Origin: an uncultured bacterium
Lineage (GTDB): Bacteria > Cyanobacteriota > Vampirovibrionia > Gastranaerophilales > Gastranaerophilaceae
Length of the DNA: 6,279 bases
NCBI GenBank assembly: GCA_937894665.1
Contig: CALAWF010000237.1
Coordinates: 1-6,279 of the forward strand
Direction: 5' to 3'
Part shown: in pieces, positions 1 to 6,279 of the stretch
Layout of the letters: the number at the start of each line of letters is the position of its first letter
Position numbering within the stretch: position 1 is the stretch's first letter
Translations under genes and position numbers: made by a program
The notes under the pieces: generated by a model
What the model was told of the DNA's origin: nothing
Seen by the model: the letters and a program-made list of their open reading frames with translations, nothing else
Database searches by the model: none

Positions 1-1209
1 AGGTAGCAAGTTTACTATCGTTGTTTTTCCGCCACCAGAATTTCCAACAAGGGCTATTGTTTCGCCTTTTGCAACTTCAAAAGAAATATTTTTAAGAACT
101 GGTTTTCCTTTTTTATATTCAAAGTTTACATCTTCAAATGTAATCTTATCTTTAAACTCGGGGAAGTTAACAGCATCTTTTTTATCTTTAATTCCAGGTT
201 TCTTATCCAATTTTGACACAACTCTTTCCATTGCACAAAGGCAAGTTGTCATATTTTTGGCATTATTACCTAAGCCTTTGATAGGGGTATATAACATAAT
301 CAACGCAGTGATAAATGAAACAAATTGACCTGCTGTTAATTTTCCTTGAACAATCAAATAGCTACCCAAACCAATAACCGCACCTATCCCAAAAGAAACA
401 ATAATATGCATCAATGGAGATAACCAACCAACGTGTTGAGTAATTTTTATTCTCAAGCCAAATACCGTATTTATCAATTTTTCAAATTGTTTTTTCTTCA
501 AGTCGTAAAGGTTGTATGCCGCAATAATTTTATTTCCTGCAAATGCCTCGTTATACGTTGTAAGAACTTTTGCATTTTCACCTTCTGATTTATTATAAAC
601 ACCTTTGATAGCAGATTTCATTTTCATCAGAGGAATCATCGCACAAGCAAGAACAAATACTGCAATGATTGCTAAAAGCCATGAGTTAAAGAACAAAACT
701 CCAATCAATGATATTGATGAAAATAATCTAGAAACGCAGGTTTTGATATTAGTTAAAAGCCCGCTACAAGATTTATCTGCATCATTATTATATGCTTTTA
801 GAATTTTTCCAGAAGTTTGACCATCAAAAAAACTTGCGGTTTGGTGCATAAGTTTTTTATACAAATCAATTTTCAAATCATTCGTAACTCTACCACCAAC
901 CCAGTCATTCATATAAGTTGCAAGATAATTCAATGTACCCTGAATACTTGTAAATACAATAATCAATATTGGAATATACCAAGGGGATTGCATTTGTTTA
1001 TCTAACATAACTATATCCATGTACGGTTTTAAAGACAATGCAATAACCGCATCCAAAGAACCAATAGGAATAGCTAACAATAAAGCTAAAGACGTTCTAA
1101 AAAGATAAGGCTTAAAATAAGGTAAAATCGTAGACAAACTATGATAATTTTCATTATCCGAATATTTTTCATCTAATTTAGTTTTTATTTTTTGAATAAA
1201 TGTACTCAC
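1..1209 (-). CDS. MsbA/PglK-type ABC exporter, C-terminus cut by window edge
   Basis: This is the first 403 residues of an ABC half-transporter with a membrane domain fused to an ATPase domain. Hydrophobic stretches lie near residues 38-60, 77-97, 163-193 and 263-312, as expected for a six-helix exporter domain. The ATPase domain begins near residue 355, with an A-loop-like aromatic at Y365 and a Walker A motif GNSGGGKTT at 389-397. The Q-loop, LSGGQ signature and Walker B motif lie beyond the left edge. The start is a GTG: an in-frame TAA precedes it directly and AGGAG sits 6 bases upstream, so no earlier start is possible. Family members flip lipid A (MsbA) or lipid-linked oligosaccharide (PglK); they do not resemble the two-subunit Wzm/Wzt type. 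Next to glycan genes, a lipid-linked glycan flippase is a reasonable inference, but the substrate cannot be read from the sequence. A peptide or drug exporter is not excluded. Confidence 0.9.
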   Translation of the reverse strand, partial: MSTFIQKIKTKLDEKYSDNENYHSLSTILPYFKPYLFRTSLALLLAIPIGSLDAVIALSLKPYMDIVMLDKQMQSPWYIPILIIVFTSIQGTLNYLATYMNDWVGGRVTNDLKIDLYKKLMHQTASFFDGQTSGKILKAYNNDADKSCSGLLTNIKTCVSRLFSSISLIGVLFFNSWLLAIIAVFVLACAMIPLMKMKSAIKGVYNKSEGENAKVLTTYNEAFAGNKIIAAYNLYDLKKKQFEKLINTVFGLRIKITQHVGWLSPLMHIIVSFGIGAVIGLGSYLIVQGKLTAGQFVSFITALIMLYTPIKGLGNNAKNMTTCLCAMERVVSKLDKKPGIKDKKDAVNFPEFKDKITFEDVNFEYKKGKPVLKNISFEVAKGETIALVGNSGGGKTTIVNLLP

Positions 1210-1215
1210 TTATAT

Positions 1216-1220
1216 CTCCT
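1216..1220 (-). promoter_or_regulatory. Strong ribosome binding site fixing a GTG start
   Basis: AGGAG (within AAAAAGGAGA) lies 6 bases upstream of the GTG at 1209-1207, and an in-frame TAA immediately precedes the GTG. This decides the start of the ABC exporter. It is the best placed ribosome site in the window, which suggests this gene can be translated independently of the upstream genes. Confidence 0.8.
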
Positions 1221-1235
1221 TTTTATCTAAAATAT

Positions 1236-2501
1236 TTATCCCCAACACCCAACAAATACAGGCATTAAGAGGTTACCCCCCCCCCAAAAAAAAATCCGCT
1301 CAGAATGGGGAGTTTTACTTTCTAATAAATTTGTTTCAAGATTTTCACTAATAGAGTTCAGAGTTGATAATTTTAATGATTCTAGAATTGAATTATCATA
1401 CCCTTGAGCTATTGCACGCTCCAAAGAAGAAACAACAAAATCTGAATCTGAAAACTTTTCTTTTTCTATAAAACGTTCAGGATAACCAATAATTTTTCCA
1501 AAAAGTTTTAACTTATTATTCCAAACGAAACCAATTGTAGGAATCCCGTATGAAACGGCAATTATATTTGCGTGTAATCGAGCAGAAATAGTGGCTTTAT
1601 AAGAATATATTTGTTTCACTAAATCTATTGCTTTTCTAGGTCTTGGTGCTAAATATTCTTCGGATTCAGGTAAGCCTAATTTTTCTAGAATATTTTTTCC
1701 CATTTTGTAATCACCTTTTACACCATTACAAAACATTTGCCATTTATAACCTTTTTCTTCAAGTTTTCGGATAATATTGACATATGAATTTATAATTTGT
1801 TCTTCTGAAAAATCGAAACCATAATCAGTAAAAATTTTTCCTCTAATTACTCCAACTCCAATAATATCTGTCTTTTTTACATCTTCAACATTATAAGTTT
1901 CTTTTGTCCATAATGCAGAATCGCCAACAAGACCAATTTTATCTTTATCTTTTACATATTTATTTAAAGAATCAATATCATCACGTGTTGTTATTTTTTT
2001 TACAATTGATTTATTCAAACTATATTTTAATAATTGAGAATAGAAATCCTTTTCATCATATCCTTCCACGCCCACAGCATTAAAATATGCGGGGATATTT
2101 TTTCTTGAACAATATGTTATAATACTGTAGATAAAATTCCAAAAATCTTCTCTGGAATACTTTATCAATCCACCACCACAGAAAATAACTTTAGAATTCT
2201 GCTTCAAATATTTTTTATAATATTTATAGATTTTAGTTTTTCTTTTTTGAGATAGCCACCATTTAAGAAAAGATAAAATTTGAACAAAATACAAATTGTC
2301 CTTAAACCGTTCTATTAAACAATCTATTTTGGGATGAGATGATTCAATTTCTTTCATTAAACCTTTATCTGGAGAAATATCACATACAAATATTTTTGCA
2401 TCCGGACAAACTTTTTTAACAAGGAACTTACAGGTATCAAATATAACCTGATCTCCCAAATTATTATTCTTAAGTCCAACAAGAGTAATTCTATCCACCA
2501 T
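1236..2501 (-). CDS. Polysaccharide pyruvyl transferase family protein, 3' end doubtful
   Basis: A 421-residue open frame of the polysaccharide pyruvyl transferase family (CsaB/WcaK-like, GT-B fold). Known members add a pyruvate ketal to a glycan sugar from phosphoenolpyruvate; many members are uncharacterised. Visible marks are an N-terminal NNLGDQVIFD segment (13-22), the FCGGGLIKYSR loop (107-117), TTRDDIDSLNKY (171-182), VGDSALW (192-198) and the typical SARLHANIIAVSYGIPTIGF block (306-325) followed by WNNKLKLFG. It is soluble, with no signal peptide. The ATG lies 5 bases after the dehydrogenase stop; an AGGA is 15 bases away, too far to be convincing, so translation probably depends on coupling. 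The last 25 or so residues (from about S396) are suspect: the frame crosses nine T and ten G, reads FFWGGG at 404-409, and ends in a short tail rich in G, V and W. The real C-terminus probably lies near residues 394-400. Confidence 0.85.
   Translation of the reverse strand: MVDRITLVGLKNNNLGDQVIFDTCKFLVKKVCPDAKIFVCDISPDKGLMKEIESSHPKIDCLIERFKDNLYFVQILSFLKWWLSQKRKTKIYKYYKKYLKQNSKVIFCGGGLIKYSREDFWNFIYSIITYCSRKNIPAYFNAVGVEGYDEKDFYSQLLKYSLNKSIVKKITTRDDIDSLNKYVKDKDKIGLVGDSALWTKETYNVEDVKKTDIIGVGVIRGKIFTDYGFDFSEEQIINSYVNIIRKLEEKGYKWQMFCNGVKGDYKMGKNILEKLGLPESEEYLAPRPRKAIDLVKQIYSYKATISARLHANIIAVSYGIPTIGFVWNNKLKLFGKIIGYPERFIEKEKFSDSDFVVSSLERAIAQGYDNSILESLKLSTLNSISENLETNLLESKTPHSERIFFWGGGNLLMPVFVGCWG
1276..1294 (-). 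repeat. Homopolymer tract T9-G10 at the 3' end of the pyruvyl transferase gene
   Basis: On the minus strand nine T (1294-1286) are followed directly by ten G (1285-1276). The run lies inside the open frame and encodes part of I403 to G409. With one G fewer the frame would read WGGVTS and stop; with one G more it would read WGGG and stop. Length changes would therefore alter only a tail of a few to 15 residues and would not switch the enzyme on or off. It may be a slippery tract or an artefact of assembly. Confidence 0.9.
1286..1312 (-). terminator. Possible degenerate intrinsic terminator
   Basis: On the minus strand GAGCGGA is followed by nine T, the usual right arm and T-run of an intrinsic terminator. 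The left arm does not match well: TCCCC (1311-1307) pairs with GCGGA (1299-1295) only with one C-C mismatch, around the loop ATTCTGA. A perfect left arm would have been TCCGCTC. I therefore regard this as a weak, decayed or mis-sequenced terminator. If real, it would sit between the glycan genes and the ABC exporter and would place the true stop of the pyruvyl transferase upstream of it. Confidence 0.3.
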
Positions 2502-2506
2502 AACAG

Positions 2507-3505
2507 CTATTTCAAATCCTCGATTAATCGCTCAAACATTTCTTTCATTCCAATTTTTGCTTCCCAACCAAGAGAATTTAATTTGTTCGCATTTAATTTT
2601 ATTTTCACGGTTGGGTTATAGCCTCTATTTACATCATCAATTTGATAAACAACTTTTGTATTTTTGTTTTCCAATAGATGTGCCATATCAGCAATTGAAC
2701 AATAGGTATTTTCATTTGCAACATTATAAGCATTATTATTTTCACCTTTTGTTAAAATAGTGAAAATAGCACGCACCGCATCGGTTGTATAACAATAATT
2801 TCTCTTAGTTTCACCTTTTGTATGGAGAACAATATTTTCTTTATTTATTACAGCTTTGGCAAATTGAGCAAATACTCTATTATCAGATTTTGAAACCCCG
2901 GCACCAAATGTTTGAGCTAGTCTTGCAATTCGAACCGACACACCATATTCTGAACCATAAGAAATACACATCGTTTCAACCATTTTTTTACTTTCAGAAT
3001 AGCTGCTGCGAGAGCTCAAAATATCAATATAACCATAAGAATTTTCTGTTATATCTTCAAAATCATTTATTCCATAAACCTCAAGAGAAGACAAATACAC
3101 CATGCTTTCTATTCGTTTATTTTTAGCAAATTCTAAAATATTTCTTGTTCCATTCAAAGCGGTATAAATAGTTTCTACCGGCTTTTCGACAAAATCTTTT
3201 GACGAAGTGGTACTTGCAGCATGAATAATATAATCAACTTTTCGAGAGGTACTAATTCTTTGATTTATGTCTTGGATAAGAAATGATAATCTTTTGGATT
3301 CACCAAAAAGATTTTTTGCTTTTTCTCCATCACGCACCAATGCAATAACTTGAGTGTTATAGCCGGAATTTAAAAGGCTTTTTACGCAAAGTTTTCCAAT
3401 TAAACCTGTTGCACCAGTAACAAGAACCGTTTTTTCATCAAAAACAGACATGTCAAAATCTTTTATAATATTTTTTATATCTTCTTCAAAGATTATACTA
3501 CTCAT
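2507..3505 (-). CDS. NAD(P)-dependent epimerase/dehydratase (extended SDR)
   Basis: A complete 332-residue extended short-chain dehydrogenase, about the usual length for sugar-nucleotide epimerases and dehydratases. The nucleotide-binding loop is TGATGLIG (30-37) after an N-terminal extension of about 25 residues. HAAS follows at 95-98, then YLSSLEVYG (137-145) with the catalytic serine region, YSESK (169-173) as the YxxxK catalytic pair, and KRNYCYTTDAV (234-244), the typical substrate-side RxxYxxD motif. It is cytosolic. Its ATG overlaps the stop of the cytidylyltransferase by 1 base, which implies paired expression. The fused reductase of Haemophilus Bcs1, which converts ribulose 5-phosphate to ribitol 5-phosphate, is from memory a different SDR type; this protein looks more like an enzyme acting on a nucleotide-linked sugar. 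The substrate is unknown. The reaction could be epimerisation, dehydration or decarboxylation. Confidence 0.88.
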   Translation of the reverse strand: MSSIIFEEDIKNIIKDFDMSVFDEKTVLVTGATGLIGKLCVKSLLNSGYNTQVIALVRDGEKAKNLFGESKRLSFLIQDINQRISTSRKVDYIIHAASTTSSKDFVEKPVETIYTALNGTRNILEFAKNKRIESMVYLSSLEVYGINDFEDITENSYGYIDILSSRSSYSESKKMVETMCISYGSEYGVSVRIARLAQTFGAGVSKSDNRVFAQFAKAVINKENIVLHTKGETKRNYCYTTDAVRAIFTILTKGENNNAYNVANENTYCSIADMAHLLENKNTKVVYQIDDVNRGYNPTVKIKLNANKLNSLGWEAKIGMKEMFERLIEDLK

Positions 3506-4242
3506 TAAATCTGACCTCCAAAAGCCTCTAAGTCCTCTTTATAACGAATTAAAGCACGCAAAATATATAAATCTTCTATTGTCGTAATTTTTATATTGCC
3601 TCGATTTCCAAAAATCATATATGTAGGTTTATTCAGTGTCTTAAATAAAGTACAAGAATCAACAATATCGGTATAATTAGGATTTACTTTTCTTGTATCT
3701 TCATGAGCCTGAACAATTTCGCCCAAATGAAAACTTTGAGGAGCTTGAGCTGCATATGTATGTTTTCTATATGGTACGTGTTGAGGGTTTATTCCATTTT
3801 CAGAAATTAAAATTGTTTCAAAACAAGACGTACAAGTTATTGCGTTACCATTTTTCTTTGCACATTCGATATTTTTTGTTATAACTTCTTCTGTAATATT
3901 TGGTCTAACACCATCATGAATTAAAACAATTGAATTTTCAGGATTTTCGCTTTGTGCAAGTTTCAATGCGTTATAAATAGAATCTTGTCCTGTCGCTCCA
4001 CCTTTTACTATTCCCGCAGTTTTAGTTATATAATAGTGTTTAACTAAGTCCTGCATATATTCATAATAATCAGGGTGAATTGAGATATAAATTTTGTCTA
4101 TATCTTCATGTTTTTCAAAAAGTTCAAGCGTATGAATAATAATAGGTTTATCATTGATTTTCAAAAACTGTTTAGGCAATGAATTTTCACCGTTATTTAA
4201 TCTCTGACCGGTTCCACCTGCAGAAATTATAGCAATATTCAT
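3505..4242 (-). CDS. IspD/TarI-like cytidylyltransferase
   Basis: A complete 245-residue CTP-dependent nucleotidyltransferase of the IspD/TarI fold. It would join CTP to a polyol or sugar phosphate, releasing pyrophosphate and giving a CDP-activated donor. The nucleotide loop ISAGGTGQRL (6-15) is followed by PKQFL (23-27), GGATGQDSIYNAL (81-93), IHDGVRP (108-114, metal and base contacts), AAQAPQSF (164-171) and GNIKITTIEDL (215-225) with the conserved lysine K218. Where housekeeping IspD normally has an arginine in the GGxxR segment, this protein has G85, and TDIVDSCTL replaces the usual TDDASL-like segment. Both differences, and the glycan-cluster setting, favour a TarI/Bcs1-like role, such as CDP-ribitol synthesis, over isoprenoid synthesis. 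The exact substrate is not determined. It starts 2 bases after the upstream stop, with a weak AAGGA 12 bases before the ATG. Confidence 0.87.
   Translation of the reverse strand: MNIAIISAGGTGQRLNNGENSLPKQFLKINDKPIIIHTLELFEKHEDIDKIYISIHPDYYEYMQDLVKHYYITKTAGIVKGGATGQDSIYNALKLAQSENPENSIVLIHDGVRPNITEEVITKNIECAKKNGNAITCTSCFETILISENGINPQHVPYRKHTYAAQAPQSFHLGEIVQAHEDTRKVNPNYTDIVDSCTLFKTLNKPTYMIFGNRGNIKITTIEDLYILRALIRYKEDLEAFGGQI
3515..3519 (-). promoter_or_regulatory. Ribosome binding site inside the cytidylyltransferase gene
   Basis: GGAGG encodes part of the last residues of the cytidylyltransferase and sits 9 bases before the dehydrogenase ATG. Stop and start overlap as TAATG. This supports the 3505 start and coupled translation of the two genes. 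Confidence 0.7.
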
Positions 4243-4244
4243 AA

Positions 4245-5495
4245 TTACACTTCATCCTTCATAATTTTTTCAATCAAATCAACAACTCGCTCTGAAGCAT
4301 GACCATCTTCCATGCACCCTTTATCAGCTAAGAATTTATCAATATCTTTTTGATATTTTTCATTGTCAAAATTCAAAATATTATTTGCCAATTGTTCATT
4401 ATTGACAGCAACCGGGAATGGTGTAGATTCTAAAGGATAATAAAAACCACGTTCAGTATTATAATCCTCTATATCTGTTGCAAAAATAAATCCGGGTTTT
4501 CGACCTAACATAAAATCAAAAATACAACTTGAATAATCTGTAATTGCAGCATCCGAAGCGACTAATAGCTCTTGAATATCAGGGTAAAAAGACCCATCAA
4601 CAACGTTAGGAATTTCATTTTTAAGCAAATCTTGTGCAAATTTTTTTGCTCTTGGATGTAATCGAGAAATACAAACCCAATCTCCTCTCCATTTTTTAGC
4701 TAAAGTTTCTAATACCTTTTGATAATTTAAAGAGTACCAACTCATATCACCGTTATCTCTAAAAGATGGGACATATAATAGAATTTTTTTAGATTTTGGA
4801 ATATTAAAATACGATAAAACCTTTTCTCTTATAGAGCTATTATCTTTAAAAAATATATCATTTCGAGGATGTCCAAATTCACTTATTTCTTTGTCATACC
4901 ACAAAGCCTTAGCAACAATATTATCTTCAAATTTACTATTTGAGATAAAATAATCAATCATGGAAGAATCTTTTTTAGCCATATAAATCCATCCAGTATT
5001 TAAGTCAAAAGCTCTAACATCTGCGTCTAGTTTCTTTATACCCAAAGAACCATGCCAAGTTTGAATATAATATTGCCCTTGTTTTTTTGCTAAACCTCTT
5101 TTTAAATAATAAACTTTTCTTTGATTATCTATCCACAATTTTGCACTAGACAATTCTTTCAATGCTTCTCTTGAAGATCTAGACACTAATCTAACTTGAG
5201 AAGGGAAATTATTATGTTCCATCTCCTGAGCAACATCTTTTACAATCCAAACTAATTCAAAAGGAAGCTTCCTTTTGATAATTTCTTCCACTATATATTT
5301 AGGATTACATCCATAACTACTACCATTAAAATTTTCGATTACAATTTTATCATTTTTTATTGTAAGAGAACTGTATTTTTTTTGGTAAAATTTCGTACGA
5401 TCAAATTTAAAAGGAATACCTAAAATAGTAATGACTTTATACATACCACTGTTAGTTATCGAAAAATTTTTCTCTAATAGGCTTAATTTCGCCAT
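4245..5495 (-). CDS. CDP-glycerol/CDP-polyol phosphotransferase (TagF/TarF-like)
   Basis: A complete 416-residue protein of the CDP-glycerol glycerophosphotransferase family. The enzyme class moves a polyol phosphate (glycerol or ribitol phosphate) from a CDP donor to an acceptor glycan or lipid-linked chain, usually at the inner face of the membrane. Motifs appear in family order: QTWHGSLGIKKLD (145-157), EFGHPRND (206-213), YVPSFRDN (241-248), ISRLHPRAK (277-285), the DIQELLVASDAAITDYSSCIFDF block (306-328) and ERGFYYPLE (348-356). The two histidines in HG and HP that matter for catalysis in TagF are present. There is no signal peptide or clear membrane helix. The first 60 residues are outside the core domain and contain GMYKVITILGIPFKFDR (17-33). 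The ATG follows the LicD stop directly (TAAATG). The donor could come from the cytidylyltransferase gene immediately downstream. Whether the polyol is glycerol, ribitol or something else cannot be told. Confidence 0.9.
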   Translation of the reverse strand: MAKLSLLEKNFSITNSGMYKVITILGIPFKFDRTKFYQKKYSSLTIKNDKIVIENFNGSSYGCNPKYIVEEIIKRKLPFELVWIVKDVAQEMEHNNFPSQVRLVSRSSREALKELSSAKLWIDNQRKVYYLKRGLAKKQGQYYIQTWHGSLGIKKLDADVRAFDLNTGWIYMAKKDSSMIDYFISNSKFEDNIVAKALWYDKEISEFGHPRNDIFFKDNSSIREKVLSYFNIPKSKKILLYVPSFRDNGDMSWYSLNYQKVLETLAKKWRGDWVCISRLHPRAKKFAQDLLKNEIPNVVDGSFYPDIQELLVASDAAITDYSSCIFDFMLGRKPGFIFATDIEDYNTERGFYYPLESTPFPVAVNNEQLANNILNFDNEKYQKDIDKFLADKGCMEDGHASERVVDLIEKIMKDEV

Positions 5496-6279
5496 TTATA
5501 CATTCCCTCCTAAACTCTTAATTATCTTTACTTGTTCTTCTGATAAATTTTCGTATGCACGATGTAAAATCTTCATCTTTTTTGGATATGACATATAATT
5601 GCCATAAATATTTTTCAAAAAGGTATCTGTATTATTTACTGTTGAAAAATTTGTTCCTTCAAATTCTATTTCTCTTAATGGCAAAACTACACCCTTATCC
5701 AAAAACCAATTTTTTATTTGGTGAGAAAAATCTACTCCATACACAAAATCACTATTTGCATCAATAGTCTTATCTTGTGGCAAAATCTTTTCAGTCATTG
5801 TTTTTTCTAACAATGTTTTCAATTCTGCATCCGATACTTCATTATTTACTCTATGTTTTAAATCTTTTAGAATTTTATAAATTTCTTTTGTTTTATTTGC
5901 CTGCTCTCGGCTATTCAAATATTTTCCGTAAGTATCCAACGGGAAAATATCTACGCCCAAGAATGGACATTGTTTATGCAAAACTTTTATAAAATACTGA
6001 CATGTTGTATCTTTATCTCTCACAAAATCAGCATAAATATCTGAATTCCTTGACGATGTTTTAAATGCTTCTAAAATTTTGTTGTAATCTTCTCTGAGCA
6101 TCAAAATATCTACATCATCATCCCAAGGAATAAATCCCTTGTGGCGAACTGCACCCAACAATGTTCCACCATCAAGCATATATTTTAAATTATTCTTTTT
6201 GCAAACATAATCCAACTCTTTTAAAAGAGCTAAATTTGCCAACTGTATATCTCTTAATTGACCTGCTGCCTTTGGAACT
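5496..6279 (-). CDS. LicD-family phosphotransferase, N-terminus cut by window edge
   Basis: A LicD family (nucleotidyltransferase-fold) protein. The best known members attach phosphocholine from CDP-choline to LPS or teichoic acid; others probably transfer different phosphate-linked groups, including ribitol phosphate in the related fukutin-type enzymes. The hallmark is the YMLDGGTLLGAVRH segment followed by KGFIPWDDDVDIL, with the metal-binding aspartates of DDD. A later VLPLREIEFEGTNFSTVNN segment, then YGNYMSYP, matches the family's C-terminal half. A TTG at 6242 could be mistaken for the start, but the frame stays open to the edge and reads PKAAGQLRDIQ just upstream, which is the normal LicD N-terminal LRxIQ helix. 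The gene is therefore partial: 260 residues are visible, and perhaps 10-25 are missing. No choline uptake or choline kinase gene is in view, so choline is not assured as the substrate. Confidence 0.9.
   Translation of the reverse strand, partial: VPKAAGQLRDIQLANLALLKELDYVCKKNNLKYMLDGGTLLGAVRHKGFIPWDDDVDILMLREDYNKILEAFKTSSRNSDIYADFVRDKDTTCQYFIKVLHKQCPFLGVDIFPLDTYGKYLNSREQANKTKEIYKILKDLKHRVNNEVSDAELKTLLEKTMTEKILPQDKTIDANSDFVYGVDFSHQIKNWFLDKGVVLPLREIEFEGTNFSTVNNTDTFLKNIYGNYMSYPKKMKILHRAYENLSEEQVKIIKSLGGNV
5505..5510 (-). promoter_or_regulatory. Ribosome binding site inside the end of licD-like gene
   Basis: GGAGGG lies within the last codons of the LicD-family gene, 9 bases before the TagF-like ATG. 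The upstream stop touches the start (TAAATG). This confirms the start at 5495 and suggests translational coupling. Confidence 0.7.

Noticed and set aside
605..1005. Two plus-strand open frames within the ABC exporter region
   Set aside because: They lie opposite a clear coding frame with Walker A and membrane helices, resemble no family I know, and are shadows of it.
1224..1255. Possible promoter for the ABC exporter (TTGTTG with TATTTT or TAGATA downstream on the minus strand)
   Set aside because: Spacings of about 15 or 20 bases and weak -10 matches in AT-rich DNA are not enough to call a promoter.
2557..3126. Plus-strand open frames rich in L, Y, H and Q opposite the dehydrogenase
   Set aside because: Their composition is that of antisense translation of AT-rich genes; no domain or credible ribosome site was seen.
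3505..4242. Annotation as housekeeping ispD
   Set aside because: The glycan-cluster context, coupling to an SDR and deviations from IspD motifs make a TarI/Bcs1-like role more likely.
5555..5992. Plus-strand open frames opposite the LicD gene
   Set aside because: They are antisense to conserved LicD coding sequence and have low-complexity hydrophobic composition.
5496..6242. LicD gene as a complete 248-residue protein starting at TTG 6242
   Set aside because: The frame is open to the window edge and the residues before the TTG (QLRDIQ) match the normal LicD N-terminus, so the gene is partial.

Overview
The window is a compact stretch of AT-rich DNA (roughly one third GC by eye). All six genes lie on the minus strand, so transcription runs from high to low coordinates. 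They form one apparent operon for building and exporting a phosphate-decorated surface glycan. Both ends of the window cut a gene. There is no tRNA, rRNA, insertion sequence or CRISPR array, and no gene-free stretch longer than about 100 bases.

In transcription order the genes are: (1) a LicD-family phosphotransferase, cut at its N-terminus by the right edge; (2) a CDP-glycerol/CDP-polyol phosphotransferase of the TagF/TarF type; (3) an IspD/TarI-like cytidylyltransferase; (4) an extended short-chain dehydrogenase/epimerase; (5) a polysaccharide pyruvyl transferase family protein; and (6) an MsbA/PglK-type ABC exporter, cut just after its Walker A motif by the left edge. Genes 1 to 5 are separated by 0 to 5 bases or overlap by 1 base, and two of the junctions have a GGAGG-type ribosome site inside the end of the preceding gene. 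This points to translational coupling.

A plausible joint function (inference) is as follows. The cytidylyltransferase makes a CDP-activated polyol or sugar phosphate, perhaps with help from the dehydrogenase. The TagF-like enzyme and LicD transfer phosphate-linked groups onto a glycan, the pyruvyl transferase family protein adds or handles a further modification, and the ABC exporter flips a lipid-linked product. An MsbA/PglK-like exporter would fit a Gram-negative or other diderm cell wall. AT-rich candidates include gut Gastranaerophilales (Melainabacteria), Campylobacterota and similar lineages, but the sequence does not settle this.

The one strange place is the junction between genes 5 and 6. 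The pyruvyl transferase frame runs through an unbroken run of nine T and ten G (minus strand, 1294 down to 1276) and ends in a low-complexity tail that does not look like a natural C-terminus. Just before the run is a sequence that looks like the right half of a terminator. Either this is a slippery contingency tract, or an assembly/base-calling error has obscured the true stop and a terminator. I see no clearly new biological system; the rest is a recognisable cell-surface glycan cluster with some unusual details.
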